DNA of 64,000 bases, taken from NCBI GenBank assembly GCA_900549665.1, contig URPH01000005.1:39251-103250 (forward strand). The letters are read 5' to 3'. The notes beneath the pieces are model-generated. The model was not told where the DNA came from. It did no database searches and saw only the letters and a program-made list of their open reading frames with translations. Of this stretch, positions 58,512 through 64,000 are shown in pieces. Position 1 is the first letter of the stretch; the number at the start of each line of letters is the position of its first letter. The position numbers were made by a program, and so were the translations under genes. The stretch is from an uncultured Lachnospiraceae bacterium. GTDB lineage: Bacteria > Bacillota > Clostridia > Lachnospirales > Lachnospiraceae.

Positions 58512-59747
58512 ATGAAAATTACCGGAATTATTGCAGAGTACAATCCGTTCCACAACGGACATCTGTATCAGATAAAAAAAGCAAGAGAACTGACCGGTGC
58601 AGACTACATCATCGTTGTGATGAGCGGTAATCTGACACAGCGTGGTACACCCGCTCTCATCGACAAGTACAGCCGTGCCCAAATGGCTCTTTCGGGCGGT
58701 GCAGATCTTGTCATTGAGCTTCCGGCCTGCTATGCAACAGCCAGTGCCGAATATTTTGCCATGGGTGCAATTTCTATCTTAAATCAGCTTGGCTGCGTGG
58801 ATTCGATCTGTTTTGGGAGTGAAAACGGCAATATTGCCATGCTTACCAAAATAGCCAATGCCCTGGTGTCCGAATCGGAAGATTTTGTCCAGGCCCTCAA
58901 AAACAATTTAAAAAACGGGGATACCTATCCGGTTGCCAGAAATGCGGCTCTTGCCGAGACGATCAGCGGCATTACATCCTATGATACGATCTTAGGATTT
59001 CCCAACAACATTTTAGGTATCGAATACATCAAGGCTCTGATCCGCCAGAATAGTTCTATCAAACCCTATACCAATCTGCGTATCGGTGCCGATTATCATT
59101 CCTACAAGCTTTCAGAGAATTTCAGCTCCGCAATCTCCATCCGCCAGTCCTTATCCATGCAGGACAATCTGGACATGATAAAGTCCCAGCTGCCTCCGGC
59201 TGTCTATGATGTGATGAAAGCAGAGTTTCACAAAACCTTTCCGGTATACAACAGCGACTTTTCTTCCATGATCAAATTCAAACTGTTGTCTGAACGCGGA
59301 CAAGGTTTCACCAAGTATTTTGATGTATCACAATCCATCTCGGACAAGCTGGAAAAAGAGATGTTTTCCATGCAGAACGTCGATGAGTTCTGCGATATAT
59401 TAAAGAGCAGAGAGCTGACCTATGCGAGAATCAGCCGCTGCTTATCTCATATCCTTCTGGATATTACCAAAGAGGATCTACAGTTATACAAGGATAACGG
59501 AATCTCTTTTTATGCCAGAGTACTCGGCTTAAATACAAAGGCTGATACCCTGACCAAAAAGATCAAGGCAAACACTGCAATTCCGTTAATTACCAAAGTC
59601 AGTGATATCTCATCGGTATTATATCCGATCGGTCTGAAACAGTTTGAACAGGATATCCATACTGCACATATCTATGAATGTATCGCAGGTACCAAATACC
59701 ATGCCGGTATGCGTGACGAATACCGCAGACAGATGGTTAAGATCTGA
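58512..59747 (+). CDS. tmcAL: tRNA(Met) cytidine acetate ligase (TmcAL/YlbM)
   Basis: The start at 58512 (MKITGIIAEYNPFHNGHLYQ) follows AAGGGG, giving 411 aa. HIGH-like nucleotidyltransferase residues are in the first segment (NPFHNGHLYQIKKARELTGA). VVMSGNLTQRGTPALIDKYS and GADLVIELPACYATASAEYF are family hallmarks. The enzyme uses acetate and ATP to make N4-acetylcytidine at the wobble position of elongator tRNA-Met. It is divergent from pta, a recurrent neighbour in Clostridia. Confidence 0.95.
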   Translation: MKITGIIAEYNPFHNGHLYQIKKARELTGADYIIVVMSGNLTQRGTPALIDKYSRAQMALSGGADLVIELPACYATASAEYFAMGAISILNQLGCVDSICFGSENGNIAMLTKIANALVSESEDFVQALKNNLKNGDTYPVARNAALAETISGITSYDTILGFPNNILGIEYIKALIRQNSSIKPYTNLRIGADYHSYKLSENFSSAISIRQSLSMQDNLDMIKSQLPPAVYDVMKAEFHKTFPVYNSDFSSMIKFKLLSERGQGFTKYFDVSQSISDKLEKEMFSMQNVDEFCDILKSRELTYARISRCLSHILLDITKEDLQLYKDNGISFYARVLGLNTKADTLTKKIKANTAIPLITKVSDISSVLYPIGLKQFEQDIHTAHIYECIAGTKYHAGMRDEYRRQMVKI

Positions 59748-59771
59748 TATCATTTTTATCTTAAATAAAAG

Positions 59772-59832
59772 AAATCCCATCTGTATGAGACTATGTAATA
59801 TACATAAAAATCCATACAAATGGGATTTTATT
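59772..59832. terminator. Bidirectional terminator between tmcAL and DUF711 gene
   Basis: AAATCCCATCTGTATG at the left pairs with CATACAAATGGGATTT at the right, one mismatch, with T-rich flanks (TTTTATTT on plus). Confidence 0.8.
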
Positions 59833-59885
59833 TATCCTAATAATTTCTTATGGTGAAAAATACCAGCCGTCAGCCACACAGCTTT

Positions 59886-61250
59886 TTAGTTTTTAAAGCT
59901 GTGGATCGGAGCCGGAATACGGCCTCCGCGATTCACAAAATTATCGCAAGCGAAAGAATTGACCGGCATAATCGGAGCATGTCCAAGCAAACCGCCAAAT
60001 TCAACGGTCTCTCCCACTCCCTTACCGATAACCGGGATCACACGGACTGCGGTTGTCTTTTGATTGACCATACCGATTGCCATCTCATCTGCGATCAGAC
60101 CGGAAATCGTCGTTGCCTTAGTATCTCCGGGAATGGCGATCATATCAAGACCTACAGAACATACACAGGTCATTGCTTCCAGCTTTTCAAGTGTCAGGCA
60201 GCCACATTCTACAGCATCAATCATACCCTGATCCTCGCTGACCGGAATAAAAGCTCCGGAAAGTCCGCCTACATAAGAAGATGCCATAACACCGCCCTTT
60301 TTGACCTGATCATTTAATAAAGCCAGAGCAGCTGTCGTACCGGGTGCACCCGGATGCTCTACTCCGATTTCTGTCAGGATATCGGCAACGCTGTCTCCGA
60401 TAGCCGGGGTCGGTGCTAAAGATAAGTCAATAATTCCAAACGGAATACCCAGCATACGGGATGCTTCCTTTGCAACCAGCTGACCGACACGTGTTACCTT
60501 AAACGCGGTCTTTTTGATTGTCTCACACAATACTTCAAAATTTTCTCCACGTACAGACTCCAATGCTGTCTTGACAACACCGGGACCGGATACGCCGACA
60601 TTGATAATCTTATCAGCCTCTGTCACACCATGGAATGCACCTGCCATAAACGGATTGTCATCGGGTGCATTGCAGAAAACAACCAGCTTGGCACATCCAA
60701 GCGAATCATTTTCTTTGGTATATTCGGCTGTTTCTTTGACAATTTCGCCCATCAATTTGACCGCATCCATATTGATACCGGTCTTAGTGGAACCAAGGTT
60801 GACACTGCTGCATACAAAATCTGTCTTGCTAAGTGCTAACGGAATGGAACGGATCAACAATTCATCTGCATGGGTCATACCCTTTGCTACCAGTGCAGAA
60901 TAACCTCCGAGGAAGTTTATTCCCACCTTTTTGGCAGCTTCATCCAGGGTTACTGCGATTTCCGCAAAATCCTCAGGGGTCTTGCAGGCTGCTCCACCGA
61001 TCAGGGCGATCGGAGTAACGGATATTCTCTTGTTGACAATCGGAATACCGAATTCTTTTTCGATTTCTTCTCCGGTTGCAACTAAATCCTTTGCGGTTTC
61101 GGTAATTTTTTTATAAATATTATTTTTTAAAACTGTAAGATCTGAATCGATACAGTCCAAGAGACTGATACCAAGAGTAATCGTACGAACGTCCAGATTT
61201 TCCTTTTCGATCATCTCGTTGGTTTCTTTTACTTCATGTATATTAATCAT
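59886..61250 (-). CDS. PFL family protein (UPF0210/DUF711)
   Basis: The start at 61250 (MINIHEVKETNEMIEKENLD) gives 454 aa. The family hallmarks are VRTITLGISLLDCIDSDLTV, IVNKRISVTPIALIGGAACK, NFLGGYSALVAKGMTHADE, VCSSVNLGSTKTGINMDAVK and GMIDAVECGCLTLEKLEAMT. These proteins resemble pyruvate formate-lyase-like glycyl enzymes in fold, but their function is unknown. It is always paired with a small ACT protein, as here, 20 bp apart. Confidence 0.93.
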   Translation of the reverse strand: MINIHEVKETNEMIEKENLDVRTITLGISLLDCIDSDLTVLKNNIYKKITETAKDLVATGEEIEKEFGIPIVNKRISVTPIALIGGAACKTPEDFAEIAVTLDEAAKKVGINFLGGYSALVAKGMTHADELLIRSIPLALSKTDFVCSSVNLGSTKTGINMDAVKLMGEIVKETAEYTKENDSLGCAKLVVFCNAPDDNPFMAGAFHGVTEADKIINVGVSGPGVVKTALESVRGENFEVLCETIKKTAFKVTRVGQLVAKEASRMLGIPFGIIDLSLAPTPAIGDSVADILTEIGVEHPGAPGTTAALALLNDQVKKGGVMASSYVGGLSGAFIPVSEDQGMIDAVECGCLTLEKLEAMTCVCSVGLDMIAIPGDTKATTISGLIADEMAIGMVNQKTTAVRVIPVIGKGVGETVEFGGLLGHAPIMPVNSFACDNFVNRGGRIPAPIHSFKN

Positions 61251-61270
61251 AGCTTTTCCCATCTTTATTC

Positions 61271-61543
61271 TTAAATTCGGTGCATCATGTCGAAGATATC
61301 TTCTCTCTGGCATTTGATCACAACGCCGATCTCCTCACCAATTGCTGCAAGTGTATCAACGATCGTATCAAAATCGACATCTGTATTGCCTGTATCGACA
61401 ATCATCATCATGTTGAAATAATCCTGCACAATTGTCTGTGAGATATCAAGAATATTGATCTTATGATCTGCTAAATATGTACAAACCTTAGCGATGATAC
61501 CTACAGTATCTTTTCCGACAACGGTAATAATGGCTTTTTTCAT
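61271..61543 (-). CDS. ACT domain protein (UPF0237)
   Basis: A 90-aa single ACT domain: AIITVVGKDTVGIIAKVCTY, LADHKINILDISQTIVQDYF and MMMIVDTGNTDVDFDTIVDT. It is the usual partner of DUF711 proteins and presumably senses an amino acid or similar ligand. It starts at 61543 after AAAGGAGAAAACC. Confidence 0.94.
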   Translation of the reverse strand: MKKAIITVVGKDTVGIIAKVCTYLADHKINILDISQTIVQDYFNMMMIVDTGNTDVDFDTIVDTLAAIGEEIGVVIKCQREDIFDMMHRI

Positions 61544-61638
61544 TGGTTTTCTCCTTTACCTGTTGATTTCTACCGATATATGAGTATACCATAAATCCGC
61601 GCTTATCTCAATCATTTATACAAATTTGCAATCGCCCA

Positions 61639-62451
61639 TTACCGCACATATTTGTTTCCCTGATTTTTTCCGTTTACCGTAACATCTCCCATGTCAGCCG
61701 ATAAGTCAAAGGAGATCTTATCTAAATCCTCTGTGGTTGTAATTGTAACAGAACCCATGGAACAATCCGCTTCGATATCCTCAAAGGAACCATCAATATC
61801 AATACTTCCCATGTCGGCAGTGCAGACAACTCTTTCAAAAGAAGCCCCGGTCATTTCGATGCTGCCCATATCCGCCTCACAGCTTCCCTGTGAAAAAATA
61901 ACATTATCAAGGGTAATACTGCCCATATCGGCAGCAATATCAATCACCCCAAATTCAGAATTGGCTATTTCAATACTTCCCATATTGGCTTCAACTGTCA
62001 GATTTTTTGCATAGACATCTGTCAATTCCGCACTTCCCATATCCATATCAAGATCAAGACTTTTCATTTCAGGATCTTTGGGAACTGTAATGATCATTTT
62101 ATAATTATCATATAGATGACGTTTGAACTTCTGCTTTTGTGTAACGACAAGCCTTCCGTTTTCAACCTTAATGTCCGGTTCTGATTTCTTAGGATAATCA
62201 TACTGAATCTGATAGCTGTCACCGGCAACGATCTCCAGATCGCCAACATCAAGATCAAGATCCATGCTGTCAAACGCCTCAGTATCAACAATCGTCATGG
62301 CATCGGTATGCGCATAATCATCTTCTGACCCAAACCATCCGGAAAATCCGGATGTCCAGTTAAAAATACCGATGACAATACATACGATCGTTACGATGGT
62401 CAATACAATCAAGTATATATTTTTCCATGTAGATTTGTTATTCTGTTCCAT
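61639..62451 (-). CDS. DUF4097-type membrane-anchored beta-helix protein
   Basis: The start at 62451 (MEQNNKSTWKNIYLIVLTIV) follows AAAGGAG, giving 270 aa. One N-terminal transmembrane segment (IYLIVLTIVTIVCIVIGIFN) anchors an extracytoplasmic repeat domain. Repeats of MGSIEI, MGSITL and MGDVTV recur about every 20 residues (from about residue 135), as in DUF4097 beta-helix proteins. The same operon carries a PadR regulator and a HAAS-domain membrane protein, a frequent three-gene layout in Firmicutes that resembles envelope-stress (LiaF/G-like) systems. Function is inferred. Confidence 0.85.
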   Translation of the reverse strand: MEQNNKSTWKNIYLIVLTIVTIVCIVIGIFNWTSGFSGWFGSEDDYAHTDAMTIVDTEAFDSMDLDLDVGDLEIVAGDSYQIQYDYPKKSEPDIKVENGRLVVTQKQKFKRHLYDNYKMIITVPKDPEMKSLDLDMDMGSAELTDVYAKNLTVEANMGSIEIANSEFGVIDIAADMGSITLDNVIFSQGSCEADMGSIEMTGASFERVVCTADMGSIDIDGSFEDIEADCSMGSVTITTTEDLDKISFDLSADMGDVTVNGKNQGNKYVR

Positions 62452-62456
62452 AGTCT

Positions 62457-63464
62457 CTACTCCTTTACTGTCAGATTTGCTTTGACAACACCGCTGATAA
62501 TTGCCGCAACCGGCCAGATAACCCATGTCAGGTGCCAGTCAAATGTGAGAAAGCTCCAGATCAGGTATACACTGGTAACAGTCGGCCAGTACAGGCTCAT
62601 AATTGTCTCTACCGTAGGATTGATATATTTTTCTTTACCGGAAGCCCTTACATAATTTCCGCTTACCAGACGGATATCATTGATCTTTAATATCTGCTTA
62701 TAAGCCTCCATTGTCATACTGCTGTATACGATCATCATGACACCAATTCCGACAATGATAAACAAAAAAACAGCTCCCATATTTTCAAACTGATCGATCC
62801 GTCCAAGTGCTGTCTCTTCAATAACCATAGACGGCAGCCAGCAAAGAACACAAAGTATAATTCCGATCGTCAGCCGGACTGCATAGTCTTTGCGAAAGCG
62901 TGACTGTTCATTTTGCATCACCTTGGCGGTATCAAAATCAATCATGTAATTGCCTTTTTTGATATAATCCCATTTACCTACCATAATTCCGGAATATACA
63001 AATAAGAAAACTGCTGCTGCAATAAAAAGCATCATTCCAGTCACCCCCAGTGCCTGTGACCAGTTGAAGGTTTCGGATAAAATCGGCCAGATCACAGAAA
63101 AGATACAGAGCATCACACCGATGGAGACAAAAAATCCCTGTCTGACAAGCTCATCCACATATTGTTTTGCCTCTTCAAACGAAAGCGGCTGCCGGTCATA
63201 TATCCCCGCTTCCTGAGTCGTATCACCTCCTGTTGGCTGATAGGAAAATGCATTTTCCAATCCCAGCACACCGGAAAGCTCTTCTAAATTTCCAAACTCG
63301 GAAATAACGGTACCGACTGCCTCATTTTCATTTTTTCCTTCCGCGATCAGTTCCATATATTTATCTTCCATCATCTGCCAAAGCTCATCCTTGGCTCTTA
63401 AAACCTCCCTCGTATTTGGCATTTTTGCAAACATACTTTCTAAGTAAGATTTTAACGTATTCAT
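62457..63464 (-). CDS. Permease-prefix (HAAS-like) membrane protein
   Basis: A 335-aa protein. Residues 1-75 are the helical prefix domain found beside PadR regulators (NTLKSYLESMFAKMPNTREV, then EGKNENEAVGTVISEFGNLE). Five to six membrane spans follow (SIGVMLCIFSVIWPILSETF, MLFIAAAVFLFVYSGIMVG, LTIGIILCVLCWLPSMVIEE, VFLFIIVGIGVMMIVYSSMT, LTWVIWPVAAIISGVVKANL). It overlaps the PadR gene by 4 bp. In such operons the prefix domain is thought to interact with membrane proteins or PadR; the mechanism here is unknown. Confidence 0.85.
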   Translation of the reverse strand: MNTLKSYLESMFAKMPNTREVLRAKDELWQMMEDKYMELIAEGKNENEAVGTVISEFGNLEELSGVLGLENAFSYQPTGGDTTQEAGIYDRQPLSFEEAKQYVDELVRQGFFVSIGVMLCIFSVIWPILSETFNWSQALGVTGMMLFIAAAVFLFVYSGIMVGKWDYIKKGNYMIDFDTAKVMQNEQSRFRKDYAVRLTIGIILCVLCWLPSMVIEETALGRIDQFENMGAVFLFIIVGIGVMMIVYSSMTMEAYKQILKINDIRLVSGNYVRASGKEKYINPTVETIMSLYWPTVTSVYLIWSFLTFDWHLTWVIWPVAAIISGVVKANLTVKE

Positions 63465-63811
63465 TTTTCCGCCCCTTTCTGAATAAAGTTTTCAACAACC
63501 TCTTTTGTCAAAAACCATTCCTCACATTTTTCTTCATAATATTGTCTGCCAAGCTCTGTAATCTGGTAATAAGTCCTCTTTTTGCCATTTCCATTTGCGT
63601 CCGGCTGTGCAATAAATGATTGAATGTATCCGTTTTTCTCCATTCTGGAAAATGCCGAATACAGTGTCGTTTCTTTAATCAGATATTTCTGATCTGTCAT
63701 CTGTCTGATCGTCTTGGAAATCTCATATCCATAGGATGGATTTTCCAGCAAAATATATAAAATCATCGTATCGTTATATCCACGAATCACATCACTGCTT
63801 ATCCCGGCCAT
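63461..63811 (-). CDS. PadR family transcriptional regulator
   Basis: The start at 63811 (MAGISSDVIRGYNDTMILYI) follows AAGGAG, giving 116 aa. The winged helix is typical: LLENPSYGYEISKTIRQMTD, TLYSAFSRMEKNGYIQSFIA and GKKRTYYQITELGRQYYEEK. PadR proteins are usually repressors released by an effector or membrane stress. The dyads at 63846-63907, between its promoter and start, are probably its operators, implying autorepression of the whole operon. Confidence 0.92.
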   Translation of the reverse strand: MAGISSDVIRGYNDTMILYILLENPSYGYEISKTIRQMTDQKYLIKETTLYSAFSRMEKNGYIQSFIAQPDANGNGKKRTYYQITELGRQYYEEKCEEWFLTKEVVENFIQKGAEK

Positions 63812-63845
63812 TTTGTAATCTCCTTCCTGTAACTGCCCTGCCAAT

Positions 63846-63907
63846 TACTACGTCTGTCGTTACTATGTCAGGCGTACTACGTCAATCGTAGTATGTCTGT
63901 CGTAGTA
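63846..63907. promoter_or_regulatory. Nested PadR-operator-like dyads
   Basis: TACTACG occurs at 63846-63852 and 63875-63881; its reverse complement CGTAGTA at 63887-63893 and 63901-63907. The central pair forms TACTACG-TCAAT-CGTAGTA. The cluster lies between the -10 element and the PadR start, where bound repressor would block transcription. Confidence 0.7.
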
Positions 63908-63936
63908 AATATAGCATCTATAAGCATTACTGTCAA
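63908..63936 (-). promoter_or_regulatory. Promoter of the padR operon
   Basis: Minus strand: -35 TTGACA (63936-63931), 17-bp spacer, -10 TATATT (63913-63908), immediately upstream of the TACTACG dyads. Confidence 0.7.
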
Positions 63937-63946
63937 TATCTATTTT

Positions 63947-64000
63947 GATATCAGGGTCAAAAGGTCAAACATGAGAAAGTAGCGATTTACGCAGTAAATC
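63947..64000. repeat. Second copy of the purC-downstream repeat, cut by window edge
   Basis: It is the reverse complement of 30711-30764 with 53 of 54 bases identical, including GATTTAC-TGC-GTAAATC and CATGTTTGAC. It probably continues beyond position 64000. Confidence 0.85.

Overview
The window is a low-to-moderate GC bacterial chromosome segment that looks like a Lachnospiraceae-type Clostridia member. This rests on gene content and order, not on a search: rnc-smc-ftsY and plsX-acpP in Firmicutes order, ribonuclease Y, a NUDIX-SpoIIM-XerD string, a Spo0A-type DNA-binding domain, RqcH, strong GGAGG ribosome sites and paired LexA boxes at recA. No CRISPR array, rRNA or complete prophage is present; one tRNA gene (Gly-CCC) is.

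Region 1 (1-11,800). A truncated ylxM is followed by an integrated element of about 11.4 kb. Its ends share the 12-bp core TCAAGTCTTTTT, and the reconstructed empty site is a perfect dyad, probably the terminator downstream of the yitT gene, which the element split. The element carries a tyrosine integrase with five tiny upstream ORFs, an S24/LexA-like domain without its catalytic dyad, a ribbon-helix-helix repressor, a terminase-small-subunit-like protein, a replication-initiator-like protein, an excisionase-like protein, a Cro/CI regulator and one orphan structural gene, a tape measure protein of about 1,270 aa. Portal, large terminase, capsid and lysis genes are all absent, so it resembles a phage satellite. 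At its right end is a 31-aa membrane peptide gene with a convergent antisense RNA. Two 17-bp-spacer promoters and flanking inverted repeats suggest a type I toxin-antitoxin locus whose mRNA can pair its 5' and 3' ends.

Region 2 (11,860-25,720). YitT-family protein, gpmI, a large polytopic membrane protein, a CDF transporter, tpiA, pgk and gap; a PHP-type histidinol phosphatase, a lipid flippase and DAHP synthase follow on the plus strand.

Region 3 (25,800-43,300). xerD, spoIIM-like, NUDIX and an aminotransferase; purC; then a long minus-strand series: rny, recX, recA, a zinc-ribbon membrane protein, cinA, pgsA, rimO, rpoZ, gmk, yicC, rqcH and an acetyltransferase.

Region 4 (43,300-64,000). 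glgA, a receiver-less Spo0A-like regulator, an SCP2-domain protein with a lysine/alanine-rich tail, threonine ammonia-lyase, ftsY, smc, rnc, acpP, plsX, rpmF, DUF177, tRNA-Gly, a plus-strand membrane protein, pta, tmcAL, a DUF711/ACT pair and a PadR-controlled membrane-stress-like operon. The window ends inside a second copy of a 54-bp intergenic repeat that also follows purC.
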